Positions 53,630-63,858 of a stretch of DNA of 64,000 bases are shown piece after piece. The stretch is from Phycisphaerae bacterium (GTDB lineage: Bacteria; Planctomycetota; Phycisphaerae; Phycisphaerales; Phycisphaeraceae): NCBI GenBank assembly GCA_030426385.1, contig JAUHYI010000014.1:1-64000 (forward strand), in the 5' to 3' direction. The notes under the pieces were generated by a model, which searched no databases, was not told the DNA's origin, and was given only the letters and a program-made list of their open reading frames with translations. The position numbers and the translations under genes were made by a program. Position 1 is the stretch's first letter, and each line of letters opens with the position of its first letter.

Positions 53630-54802
53630 ATGAAAATCACTCATATTGATTGTCACATTCTGCTGGTCAACGACTATGATGCCGACGCATGCAGCTCTGC
53701 TCAGGACGACCTGGTCGTGGTCATTCACACTGATGAAGGCATCACCGGCATTGGCGAAACGGATACCAATCCCTGGATCGCTCGTGAATGCATCCGTGCT
53801 CGAGGCACTCATTGCATGGGGCTAGGGTTGGAAGAAATGCTAATCGGCGAAGACCCCATGCAACCCCATCGCATCTGGTCCAAACTGTACAGCGGTTCAA
53901 AAATGTCGGGAAGACGTGGCGCAGTCATCTGTGCCATGGGCGCGATCGACATGGCGCTATGGGATCTCCGTGGCAAAGCATTGGGGCAACCAATCTATAA
54001 GCTACTCGGCGGTGCGGTGAAAGATTACATCACTCCCTACGCAAGCCTGTTGCCTACTGGTCGAACGTTGGAAGCATACACGCAGAGCCTGGTGCAACGT
54101 GCCATTGATGCCAAACAACGTGGGTTCCTGGCTGGCAAAATGGAGGTGTGCATCAAAGGTCCGTACGCCCACAACACTTTGAGTGAAGGCAATGATGCCA
54201 TCGTTGAAATCGTTAAAGCATGCCGTGAAGCGGTAGGGTCTGACTTTGTCATGATGGTCGACGTCGCCTATTGCTGGAGCCATGCCAAGGAAGCGCTGCA
54301 CGTACTCAAACGTCTCGAGCCGTATGACGTGTACTTCATCGAAACGCCTCTCGATATTGATGACCTTGATGGCTACGCATATCTCGCACAGCATTCGCCG
54401 ATCCGCATCGCGGCAGGTGAATGGCAAAACACGCATTGGGAGTTTCTCGATCTCGCTGATCGTGGTCGGTTGGATGTGCTTCAACCCGATATCGGCCGAG
54501 TGGGTGGTTTTACCGAAGCGGTTAAAGTCACACAGATCGCAGCAGATCGTGGCCGGCTTATCGTGCCGCATTGCTGGAAGACCGGCATCGGGATCGCAGC
54601 CAGCGCCCATCTTTGTGCAGCCACCGCCTGTTGTCCATACATTGAATATTTGCCTGCCGAATTATGTGACTCAATGTTGCGACGCGAATTGGTACGTGAC
54701 GAGTTAGTCATGACTCAGGGCCAGCTCACGCTACCCGCGAATCCTGGCCTGGGTATCGAACTGAATATGGAAGCACTTGCTCGTTTCGATACTGGCGATT
54801 GA
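53630..54802 (+). CDS. enolase-superfamily (mandelate racemase/muconate lactonizing) sugar-acid dehydratase-like enzyme
   Basis: 390 residues. The N-terminal capping domain ends before AMGAIDMALWDLRGKALGQP, the entry to the barrel. GKMEVCIKG is the catalytic Lys region, MMVDVAYCW, FIETPLDIDD and IAAGEWQNTHW give the three metal ligands Asp/Glu/Glu, and VPHCWKTGIG the catalytic His. This is the arrangement of acid-sugar dehydratases. It would remove water from an aldonic or uronic acid to give a 2-keto-3-deoxy acid. With the SDR it forms a plausible two-step sugar oxidation and dehydration route. The substrate is not determined. Confidence 0.87.
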   Translation: MKITHIDCHILLVNDYDADACSSAQDDLVVVIHTDEGITGIGETDTNPWIARECIRARGTHCMGLGLEEMLIGEDPMQPHRIWSKLYSGSKMSGRRGAVICAMGAIDMALWDLRGKALGQPIYKLLGGAVKDYITPYASLLPTGRTLEAYTQSLVQRAIDAKQRGFLAGKMEVCIKGPYAHNTLSEGNDAIVEIVKACREAVGSDFVMMVDVAYCWSHAKEALHVLKRLEPYDVYFIETPLDIDDLDGYAYLAQHSPIRIAAGEWQNTHWEFLDLADRGRLDVLQPDIGRVGGFTEAVKVTQIAADRGRLIVPHCWKTGIGIAASAHLCAATACCPYIEYLPAELCDSMLRRELVRDELVMTQGQLTLPANPGLGIELNMEALARFDTGD

Positions 54803-55324
54803 TCTCGTCTCTATTTCGAATGTAACGTACGTGGCCAAAGGCGGTGAAACGCATGATGCTGGCGTAGCTGTACACCACGCCGGTGGGCCGGACGCTTGCG
54901 TTGAGGGATGGGTTGTTGCTTCCCGTGATTACTGGCTCGACTGCACGCGGGCGTTGCTTGTCATAACGTGCGCGCATTTTCGAGATTAGTTCCGCGGTCT
55001 GGTTGTGCTACACGTGAAATAGTCCGACCAGTTGGAGCAGCTCATCGAACGCGACGCGATCACGGTAGATGATTTGACGACCATGGCTGAACACAAATTC
55101 GCGTGTGTAGTGCATCACCCGTAGTGATTCGAGGTAAGCCGACGCAAGGTTCAGGTGGAACACCTCCGGGTTGGTTTGATCATCCTGACGCACGGAATTG
55201 AACGGCTCGCCGTGATATTGCTTGGATGGGATTGAGATGGGGTAGCTGGTATCGCCTTGCCGCGATGTCATCATCGGCAATCAGGGAAATCCGTTCATAC
55301 TGGTTAACAAACTGGCCGTCCGGT
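54803..55324. other. 522-bp region of probable gene decay
   Basis: No intact gene. Two minus-strand open stretches (55280-55008 and 54977-54726) read protein-like and may be pieces of one lost gene. The first resembles the C-terminal beta-sandwich of heparinase II/III. Confidence 0.5.
55008..55280 (-). pseudogene. heparinase II/III-like C-terminal remnant
   Basis: The open stretch includes ESLRVMHYTREFVFSHGR and QIIYRDRVAFDE, a pattern like the beta-sandwich strands of heparinase II/III-family proteins. There is no catalytic barrel, no signal peptide and no good start. It lies directly upstream of the pseudopilin gene, and the lyase-pseudopilin pairing recalls the locus at 38879-43755. The assignment rests on pattern alone. 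Confidence 0.35.
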
Positions 55325-56146
55325 TTAGGGATTCGCGGGAAGATCGTCGGTGTTACGCATTTCACCATGGCCATCAAAGAAGACATAATTCCGGCCGTTG
55401 TTTTGATGCGGTGGGTTGACGAAATCGCCGCCCGCCGCTCCATCAAGCGGATAGCTTGCGCTACTGGCAGCGGTGAAGTTGAACCCATCGATATCGCACA
55501 TCATCCAGATGGCGCTCGGGCCACGGATATGTCGCAGGGTGTCGCGTCCAGTTGATTCGACTTCTTCCATTCGATTCGGATTGTAGTTTTCTTCGGTCCA
55601 GCCGTTTTCGCCTGAATAGCTTTGCCAGTAGGGACTGGCCGAGGTTTCTCCGAAAAACCGTCGTGGCCATGTGGTGGCCTGGTTGTTGAGTTTGTAAACC
55701 ATCTGTCCGCCGGTAGCGTGTTCTCTCGCGGCGAAGTTTGAGGGGCACTGCCAAATCTCGCTGTCGTGTGACAGGTAATATTGCAGGTTCCAATTGGGAT
55801 GGCTGACGAAACTGCTGAGGGTGAGTGACGCGACGGCTTCGGGATGTCGGATGCTGCTGAAAATGGGGCCGGGCAGCGATTCATAGTCCTGATCGTAAAG
55901 CGAGAATACCAAATGGAATTGTCGGACTTGGCTGAGGCATTGGATCTGGCGAGCCTTTTCGCGGGCCGATCCCAAAACGGGCAGGAGTATGGAGACCAAC
56001 AGCGAAATGATCGAGATCACCACGAGAAGTTCGATCAGGGTGAATCCGCGATTTGAGGCTGATGCTCGCCCTGGTGACAAACGTGTTGTCTCTACATGTC
56101 GACGCGATTTGTCGGTCAATGTGATTTTTCCTGCATGACAATCCAT
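55325..56146 (-). CDS. pseudopilin-like protein (prepilin leader, H-X9-DG type)
   Basis: About 273 residues. GFTLIELLVVISIISLLVSI is the prepilin leader and N-terminal helix, with Gly at the cleavage site and Glu at mature +5. QIQCLSQVRQFHLVFSLYDQ follows as in the family. VFFDGHGEMR near the end is the DG motif. The ATG at 56146 is chosen because the earlier in-frame sequence is not conserved-looking. It diverges from the sigma-54 regulator gene. It is a second member of the family also seen at 38879-39679. Confidence 0.87.
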   Translation of the reverse strand: MDCHAGKITLTDKSRRHVETTRLSPGRASASNRGFTLIELLVVISIISLLVSILLPVLGSAREKARQIQCLSQVRQFHLVFSLYDQDYESLPGPIFSSIRHPEAVASLTLSSFVSHPNWNLQYYLSHDSEIWQCPSNFAAREHATGGQMVYKLNNQATTWPRRFFGETSASPYWQSYSGENGWTEENYNPNRMEEVESTGRDTLRHIRGPSAIWMMCDIDGFNFTAASSASYPLDGAAGGDFVNPPHQNNGRNYVFFDGHGEMRNTDDLPANP

Positions 56147-56456
56147 TGGCACCTGTTTGATTTTACCCACGATTTGCTTCCAGGCGTTACATGCCTCTGG
56201 TTTTCGTTCTGGAAGATAAGAGAGCAAACACAATGCCAGACCGTCCCGCGTTTTGGGGCTAACAGGGGCTGTTCCGGGCCTCATAATTACAACATTCTTG
56301 ACTTTTGTTGTTTTTTATACATCATGATGATGCTTGTAATACAACAAGCCGATGCCAGTTTTACGTCGTTGGCGATGGCCAGAAAGCTCCAGAAAGCTCG
56401 CCGTCACGTCTTGCTCACGTCGCAACCCGACACGAACCAACGAGAAAACATTCAAC
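56147..56456. promoter_or_regulatory. divergent regulatory region of pseudopilin and sigma-54 activator
   Basis: 310 bp. AT-rich near 56290-56345, with a perfect palindrome CATCATGATG (56320-56329) and TTGTTGT (56305-56311) facing ACAACAA (56341-56347). Probably promoter and operator DNA; no canonical -24/-12 element was seen. Confidence 0.45.
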
Positions 56457-57830
56457 ATGGGTGCTCTGACAAAATCGCAGATTCTGATTGTGGATGACGT
56501 ACCGGCATTCTGCGAAGAGGTTGCCGCTCCGCTGCGATCGGCAGGGTTTGCACCTCGGATATGCTTTAATCCCAGCGATGCGGCTGAGCTAACGCGTCAA
56601 TCCTCGTTCGACCTGATCATCACAAGTCTGGTCATGCGTGAGATGAGCGGTTTCGATCTGATCCGAACCCTGCGCGGCATCGCGGTGACCACGCCGATCC
56701 TTATGATCACTGGCCAAGGAAGTCCCAGGGCAGCGATCGAAGCGGTCCGGCTTGGTGCGAGCGATTATCTGGCCAAGCCGGTCTCTTCCGAGGAATTGAT
56801 TGCCCGCGTTCAGGCCTTGCTCAACGGCTCGAGCGAAACGCAACAGCACGGGATGCGTCTGAACGAAATCGTCACGCAAGACCGCGCGATGCAAGGCATT
56901 TTTGAGATGGTCGAGACGATCGCGCCGACGCGGAGCCGTGTTTTGATACTGGGTGAAACCGGCACCGGCAAGCAATTGCTGGCGCGTGCGATTCATGCAT
57001 ACAGTGGCCGAGCCAAGCAGCCGTTCGTTGAAGTGAACTGTGCGGCGATTCCGGATTCGCTTTTGGAAAGCGAGCTTTTTGGGCACGAAAAAGGGGCATT
57101 TACCGGGGCCACCAGTCGCCGAATCGGTCGCTTTGAACAGGCGGGTGATGGCACGATTTTTCTGGATGAGATCGGCGAAATGAATGCGGGCTTGCAATCG
57201 AAACTGCTGCATGTGATTGAGGGTGGTCAGTACACCCGCGTCGGAGGAAGCAAGCTGCGCGTCAGTGGTGCGCGTGTGGTTGCGGCCACGAATCGTAATC
57301 TGAGTGAGGAAGTTGATGCGGGTCGATTCCGAGCGGATCTGTACTTCAGGCTCAATGTCATCACCATCGCCGTGCCATCGCTGCGCGAACGGGTGGACGA
57401 CATTCCGCTGCTGGCGCAACATTTTCTTGAGCGGTTTTGCGAGTCGGGTGATCAAGTCAAACGATTTGATGCCGAGGCGATTTCGGCCATGAAGCAATAC
57501 GCGTGGCCCGGCAATGTGCGCGAGCTTCAGAATCTGGCGGAGCGTCTTTCGATCCTGCATCCGACTGACGAAATTGGTGTGGCGGCGTTGTCGGCCATTG
57601 TTCGAGACGTGCCGGGTGGCGTCGTGCCGTCGGCGTCGTTGATGGGGTCAACCTACCGCGAAGCCAAGGCCGAATTCGAGCGGGCGTATCTTTCGCAGAT
57701 GATCGAGGCGACCAACGGCAATCTTGCGGAAGCGGCCAGACGCGCGGGCCTAGATCGCGCCCAGTTTTATCGCATGGCCCAGCGTCACGCGTTGACCGGC
57801 CAGCCGAAGCGCGAGGGATCGCCTGACTAG
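56457..57830 (+). CDS. sigma-54-dependent activator with degenerate receiver domain
   Basis: 457 residues in the NtrC order. The receiver (1-120) has Asp13-Asp14 (LIVDDVPAF), Thr84 and Lys107, but the phospho-acceptor position in DLIITSLVMREMSG is Ser57, not Asp. The AAA+ domain has GETGTGK (166-172), GAFTGA (213-218) for sigma-54 contact and TIFLDEIGE (233-241) as Walker B. The C-terminal Fis-type helix-turn-helix is LAEAARRAGLDRAQFYRMA. It should activate sigma-54 promoters, but without normal phosphorylation control. No sensor kinase is nearby. PEP-CTERM systems often use a related regulator (PrsR), but that link is inference. Confidence 0.9.
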   Translation: MGALTKSQILIVDDVPAFCEEVAAPLRSAGFAPRICFNPSDAAELTRQSSFDLIITSLVMREMSGFDLIRTLRGIAVTTPILMITGQGSPRAAIEAVRLGASDYLAKPVSSEELIARVQALLNGSSETQQHGMRLNEIVTQDRAMQGIFEMVETIAPTRSRVLILGETGTGKQLLARAIHAYSGRAKQPFVEVNCAAIPDSLLESELFGHEKGAFTGATSRRIGRFEQAGDGTIFLDEIGEMNAGLQSKLLHVIEGGQYTRVGGSKLRVSGARVVAATNRNLSEEVDAGRFRADLYFRLNVITIAVPSLRERVDDIPLLAQHFLERFCESGDQVKRFDAEAISAMKQYAWPGNVRELQNLAERLSILHPTDEIGVAALSAIVRDVPGGVVPSASLMGSTYREAKAEFERAYLSQMIEATNGNLAEAARRAGLDRAQFYRMAQRHALTGQPKREGSPD

Positions 57831-57867
57831 CGCGTTATGCATGACTTCGGGCCTGAAGCGCTGGTAA

Positions 57868-57933
57868 AAACACATACCATCGCGCCGCCATAAAGGCGGC
57901 GGCTAACGTGCGACATTTTATCGGGATGGGTAT
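57868..57933 (+). repeat. GGCGGCTAACG family repeat, full copy
   Basis: Centre 57881-57908 begins CGCGCCGCCATAAAGGCGGC and ends GGCTAACG, then CGGGATGGGTAT. The same 28-nt centre is found twice, inverted, at 62515-62594. The centre is itself a hairpin (GCCGCC-ATAAA-GGCGGC). Confidence 0.8.
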
Positions 57934-58059
57934 TAAATGATCCGTTCGGATTGCGATGCGGTCACGGCAGCAGCCTGGCGTTGTTTATTTGACATCGCGA
58001 GACCGGGATGGATGACAAAAAAACATCATTCGTGCGAGGGGTCATTGCCTGTATGTGGT

Positions 58060-58068
58060 GATTCGTGG
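58060..58068. repeat. left 9-bp direct repeat flanking the MITE-like element
   Basis: GATTCGTGG, identical to 58186-58194. The two copies directly border the inverted-repeat element and look like a target-site duplication. Confidence 0.8.
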
Positions 58069-58185
58069 GTAGTGGGCTAGTTTGAAAAAACAACGAGCCG
58101 CGACCGTCAGGAAGCGGGCTTGCAATACGGAAACCCGCTTCCTGACGGTCGCGGCTCGTCAGAAAATTCAGACTAGCCCACTACC
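58069..58185. mobile_element. 117-bp MITE-like element with nested inverted repeats
   Basis: Terminal arms GTAGTGGGCTAGT (58069-58081) and ACTAGCCCACTAC (58172-58184) are perfect inverted repeats. Inside, 26-nt arms 58093-58118 (ACGAGCCGCGACCGTCAGGA...) and 58134-58159 are also perfect inverted repeats around a 15-nt spacer. A 9-bp direct repeat flanks the whole. It has no coding capacity, so it would need a transposase from elsewhere. Confidence 0.85.
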
Positions 58186-58194
58186 GATTCGTGG
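58186..58194. repeat. right 9-bp direct repeat flanking the MITE-like element
   Basis: GATTCGTGG, the partner of 58060-58068. Confidence 0.8.
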
Positions 58195-58329
58195 CGTTCG
58201 CGTCGCTTTGGGGATGTGGCACAAACCTTGCATGATGCATGGCGGTTAAATATGTGTCGGCGGTGTCGCGCCGTCGTGAAACACATGTTTGAGTATTTCA
58301 TCTTTCACTAGACTTGACGGAGCACTAGC

Positions 58330-59394
58330 ATGGCCCGCATCAGAATGGCGCAATTCGGACTTGGCCCCATCGGCATCGAATCCCTCAGGCTCACCGCTGA
58401 GCGTGAGCAATTTGAAATCGTTGGCGGTGTGGATATCGATCCCTCGAAATTAGGAAAATCGATCGCGGAGGTCCTGGGCCTGGCAGGCGCTGCGGCTGCG
58501 GCATTGGGAGATGCTGTGGTCTATGCTTCATTTGATGAGCTTGTCGCGGCCAAAGGTCTGGTCGATGTGGTGCTGCACACGGCTGGTTCGGATGTGGTGC
58601 AGACCTTGAACCAGATCGAGCCGATGGTTCGCGCTGGCGTCAGCGTGGCGACGACGTGCGAGCCGATGATCTATCCATTGCTCACCGCGCCGGAACAGAC
58701 GCAGATGCTCGATCAACTTTGTCAGGCGTCCGGTGCTCGCGTGGTGGGAACGGGTGTGAATCCGGGCTTTGTGATGGAGGTGTTGCCGGTGGTGTTGACA
58801 GGGGTGAGCCGACGGGTGGATTCTGTGTATGCCGAGCGCGTGGTGAACGCCTCGACGCGGCGGATGCAACTCCAGCGCAAAATCGGAAGCGGTATGGAGC
58901 CTGACGCATTTCGTGATTTGTTCGCAGCGGGCAAAGCAGGGCACGCGGGGTTTCAGGAATCGGTGGCATTGATCGCGCACTGTCTGGGATGGCCACTGGA
59001 TCACATCGAAGAAACCTGCGAGCCGGTCGTTGCAGATCATCCGATCGAAACGGCGTACTTCACGGTGGCCCCAGGCAAGTCCTGCGGCATTCACCAGGTG
59101 GCCAAGCTGTGGGTTGATGGCCAGGCCAAAGTCACGCTCGATCTGAAAATGTATCTCGACGCGCCCAACCCACATGACATGGTTCGTATCGAAGGCGATC
59201 CGCCGCTATCGCTCGAAGCGCCGCAAGGCATCGCTGGCGATCACGCGACGGTCGCATCGTTGGTGAATGTGGCCCCGCGGTTGTTGGCTGCTCAGCCCGG
59301 TGTCCGTTTGATGACGGAACTGGGAAGCTCCGCTCCAGTGGCCGGACCAGCGGTACATTCCGACTCACCACAACCCATTACGGCTGGTATCTGA
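58330..59394 (+). CDS. dihydrodipicolinate reductase-like / 2,4-diaminopentanoate dehydrogenase-family protein
   Basis: 354 residues. AQFGLGPIGIESLRL is the Rossmann loop, VVLHTAGSDV and SVATTCEPMIYP follow, and VVGTGVNPGFVMEVLPVVL with ERVVNASTRRMQLQRKIGSG matches the 2,4-diaminopentanoate dehydrogenase group better than true DapB. GGAG lies 8 nt before the ATG. In ornithine fermentation that enzyme oxidises 2,4-diaminopentanoate; here no other genes of that route are present, so the substrate is open. It is probably a single-gene transcript. Confidence 0.83.
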   Translation: MARIRMAQFGLGPIGIESLRLTAEREQFEIVGGVDIDPSKLGKSIAEVLGLAGAAAAALGDAVVYASFDELVAAKGLVDVVLHTAGSDVVQTLNQIEPMVRAGVSVATTCEPMIYPLLTAPEQTQMLDQLCQASGARVVGTGVNPGFVMEVLPVVLTGVSRRVDSVYAERVVNASTRRMQLQRKIGSGMEPDAFRDLFAAGKAGHAGFQESVALIAHCLGWPLDHIEETCEPVVADHPIETAYFTVAPGKSCGIHQVAKLWVDGQAKVTLDLKMYLDAPNPHDMVRIEGDPPLSLEAPQGIAGDHATVASLVNVAPRLLAAQPGVRLMTELGSSAPVAGPAVHSDSPQPITAGI

Positions 59395-59511
59395 TGTTTT
59401 AGGCGTAAAATGCTTGTCAAATCGCATCATCTTGCTACATTCAATGTATTGGAAATTGCAGCTTCGGACGAGTTTTCATATCTGCTCGGAGAAACATGCA
59501 CAGGAAGGAAT

Positions 59512-60393
59512 ATGAAAGGCAATCACATGAGATCAACTAAAACACTAGGCGTAACACTATCACGCCCGGCTTCGCAGCAGTTCTCACTGGCCACGATCTT
59601 CGCGGCACTGTTAGCGATCGCAGCGTTGCCCGCAATCACATCGGCAACGATTATCTATGACACGCCCGGTGAAGTGTTCACCGAAAATTTCGACGGTCCT
59701 GCCGAAGGCGCATCGACCGTGAGTTGGGTGGATGACACCACGGTTCCCCATTGGTTTGCGTATGAGCCGGAGAACAATGCCCCGGTCGCTCAACTGCGAA
59801 CGACTTCCGCCGGTTCTTCGACCAGCGGTGGCATTCTGCAAGTGCTTTACCGATGGCGAGAAAACGCGTCGGCCACCGACTTCGCATTCGGTACCAAACC
59901 CAAAACGGATTCCGGCGCGCTGATGATTGCCATGCGACTGCAAAACAACACCGGCATCACCTTGACCGAGTTCACGCTCGGCTACACCGGCGAACAGTGG
60001 TATCACGCCACCGGCGGCAACAACCAGTTGGTGGTTTCCTATCAGATCGGTTCACCGGCCACGCTCGAAGATGGCACATGGACCCCGATCGACGACCTGG
60101 TGTTCAACAGTCCCAAAGAGGACGCCACAAGCAGCGCCGATCTCAATGGCAACGACGCGGGCAACTTTGTGGTTCTCGCGCCACAGACCGTGAACGGCAT
60201 CAGTTGGGCGCCCGGTGAATTTCTGTACATCCGTTGGTTTGATAACGACTCCAGCGGTGTCGACCAGGCGCTGGCTGTTGATGACTTGACGTTCTCAGCC
60301 AACAGTAACATTCCCGAGCCGGGTAGTGTCGTATTGTTGGGCTTGGGGACGGCCTTGATTTTTAGCAAAAGACGATCAAGCCGTAACCACTGA
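59512..60393 (+). CDS. PEP-CTERM surface protein
   Basis: About 293 residues. The hydrophobic core FSLATIFAALLAIAALPAI and TSATI give a signal peptide, longer than usual before the core. The body is a beta-sandwich with FTENFDGPAEGASTVSW near its start and FDNDSSGVDQALAVDDLTF near its end. IPEPGSVVLLGLGTALIFS with a basic end is the PEP-CTERM signal. The Met at 59512 has AAGGA very close; the Met at 59527 with AAAGG 8 nt upstream is equally possible. It is probably exported and cut by exosortase. The function is unknown. Confidence 0.87.
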   Translation: MKGNHMRSTKTLGVTLSRPASQQFSLATIFAALLAIAALPAITSATIIYDTPGEVFTENFDGPAEGASTVSWVDDTTVPHWFAYEPENNAPVAQLRTTSAGSSTSGGILQVLYRWRENASATDFAFGTKPKTDSGALMIAMRLQNNTGITLTEFTLGYTGEQWYHATGGNNQLVVSYQIGSPATLEDGTWTPIDDLVFNSPKEDATSSADLNGNDAGNFVVLAPQTVNGISWAPGEFLYIRWFDNDSSGVDQALAVDDLTFSANSNIPEPGSVVLLGLGTALIFSKRRSSRNH

Positions 60394-60647
60394 TTTTCGC
60401 GTTCGCACCTATGACGGTACCCGGATTGGTTTTCGGGTTGATCGCTTTTTCAGCATACAGGTAAGCCAGAAAAACAAACATTCCTCGACGCCTGTCACGT
60501 CCGTGTGGCTGTCGTTGTGCATTGTGACGGCGCACTGTGAAGGCGCACTGCGGCGACATGGATCAGGCGGTCCAGGGGTTTAACGGCACGCGACACCCCG
60601 TTGGCCAATCACCCCCAATTTCCCATTGACATCCATTGGAGTTCCAA

Positions 60648-62450
<1,803 letters not shown>

Positions 62451-62514
62451 CAACATCGCGGAAGTATCGCATTACCAATCACATGTCTCATACGCATCCC
62501 GTTAAGAACTCGAG

Positions 62515-62594
62515 CGTTAGCCGCCGCCTTTATGGCGGCGCGATGGCCTGTGTTTACTCGACGATTCGCGCCGCCATAAAGGCGGCGGCTAACG
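62515..62594. repeat. large inverted repeat of the GGCGGCTAACG family
   Basis: Arm 62515-62543 (CGTTAGCCGCCGCCTTTATG...) and arm 62566-62594 are perfect 29-nt inverted repeats with a 22-nt spacer. Homology to the copy at 57868-57933 continues outward to about 62492. It lies between the convergent ggt and M23 genes, so it could act as a two-way terminator. Confidence 0.85.
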
Positions 62595-62634
62595 ATAAAT
62601 CACGCGCGTGTTTTTGTGGCATGCGTCACGCATA

Positions 62635-63576
62635 TCACCGCGAGGGAAAACTGCGGCGTGTGGCATTGCCTCGGACATCAATCGCTGTGGCGATGATCTT
62701 GACATCAGCATCGCTGGCAACGCCTTGCAGCCCGGTAAAAGTCAGCGTCAGTTTGTAAACGCCACTTTTTCGATTAAACCGATCCGGCTCGATGCGAACG
62801 CCATTAAACGCTCCATCGTCAAGCTGCGCAGCCGAATACGTAGCGTTCCAGGCTTCCATGTCATAGACCTGCGTATCCAGAATCGTGCCATTGGATGCTT
62901 CGGTAATCCCCACCTCGACGCGCGTCAGATCGAGTTCTTCAGGCAACATGCTTACCGAAACGGTGACGACGGTTTGCTCGGTCGACGAGGTATCCGCGGA
63001 GACAATTTCCAGGCTCGGCCCGCAGGTATCCGGATAGTCCAAAAACCTCAGCGGATGCAATGCGTTCTTCGCATAGTTTGAACCTCGACGCATCTCGATG
63101 TGTAGATGAGGGAATCCCGATTGGCTCGCACCTGAGAGTCCGATCTGTTCGCCTTGCTTGACGACTTGTCCTTCGCTGACGGTGGCTTTATCGAGATGGG
63201 TGTAGTAGGTGTGATAGATTTGCCCGTCAAATTTATGCCGCAAAACAACAACGGGATCCGTGTACTGCTTGTATTCCCCTGCGCGAAAGACGGTCCCATC
63301 CGCGACCGCATACAGCGGCGTCCCAATCGGCACGGGGATGTCCAGGCCGCGATGAAAATCGTAACGATATTTTTCTGACGCGAGTTGGCGTGGCCCGAAC
63401 GAATCGTTGAGCGGATAGTCCGGAACATCGCTTCGAGAAACGGGCCACACGTAAGACGGGAAACGGTTCGCGTCACGGACGCGGTCCTGAGCATGGGCCG
63501 AAGTCATCCCCCATGAGCCAAGGCAAAAGCCCGCGACACACAGTAAGCACCATACCATTCGACTTGTCTGTACCAT
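62635..63576 (-). CDS. secreted M23-family metallopeptidase
   Basis: 313 residues. Signal peptide core MVWCLLCVAGFCLGSW, cut after AHA. The LytM/M23 domain covers about residues 60-170: HRGLDIPVPIGTPL gives the zinc His and Asp (HxxxD), and HLHIEMRRG the HxH motif. ADGTVFRAGEYK and QVVKQGEQIGLSGASQSG also match. The C-terminal 140 residues look like an immunoglobulin-like domain. It would cut peptide bridges of cell-wall peptidoglycan or another protein. Catalytic residues are complete, so it is likely active. Confidence 0.9.
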   Translation of the reverse strand: MVQTSRMVWCLLCVAGFCLGSWGMTSAHAQDRVRDANRFPSYVWPVSRSDVPDYPLNDSFGPRQLASEKYRYDFHRGLDIPVPIGTPLYAVADGTVFRAGEYKQYTDPVVVLRHKFDGQIYHTYYTHLDKATVSEGQVVKQGEQIGLSGASQSGFPHLHIEMRRGSNYAKNALHPLRFLDYPDTCGPSLEIVSADTSSTEQTVVTVSVSMLPEELDLTRVEVGITEASNGTILDTQVYDMEAWNATYSAAQLDDGAFNGVRIEPDRFNRKSGVYKLTLTFTGLQGVASDADVKIIATAIDVRGNATRRSFPSR

Positions 63577-63858
63577 TTAGCGTTGCCTTTATAAATTGCT
63601 TTAACCAATAGTGTGAGAAACCATGCGTAAAGTGCAATCGCCATACCACGACAGACGATCATCGCTCTGGGTCAATAACGCCACAACCGTTGGCTTGTAC
63701 ACCATAAGTTGCCAAAGCGTGATGACAAAATGACACGCTAAAATTCTTTTGGGGTTCTGGGCTGGCCACTTAAGTGGCCAGTCCGGATGACCGTGGCGAA
63801 TATTGAAGCCAGTGACGCTATCACGACATTGGCAAGCTGTTTGCATTGGATGTTATCC
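63577..63858. other. spacer with perfect 20-bp palindrome
   Basis: 282 bp without a gene. The palindrome CTGGCCACTTAAGTGGCCAG lies at 63762-63781. It separates the divergent M23 gene and the partial gene at the right edge. Confidence 0.6.
63762..63781. promoter_or_regulatory. perfect 20-bp palindrome
   Basis: CTGGCCACTTAAGTGGCCAG is fully self-complementary without a spacer, about 78 bp before the start at 63859. It could be an operator for a dimeric regulator. Confidence 0.5.

Larger units (their letters stand above)
57831..58329. other. 499-bp repeat-rich intergenic region
   Basis: No gene. It holds one copy of the GGCGGCTAACG family (57868-57933) and a MITE-like element with flanking duplication (58060-58194). 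The last 130 bp should contain the promoter of the 58330 gene. Confidence 0.7.

Noticed and set aside
54726-54977. A transposase fragment on the minus strand
   Set aside because: No DDE or helix-turn-helix motif and no terminal repeats were seen; kept only as probable decay.
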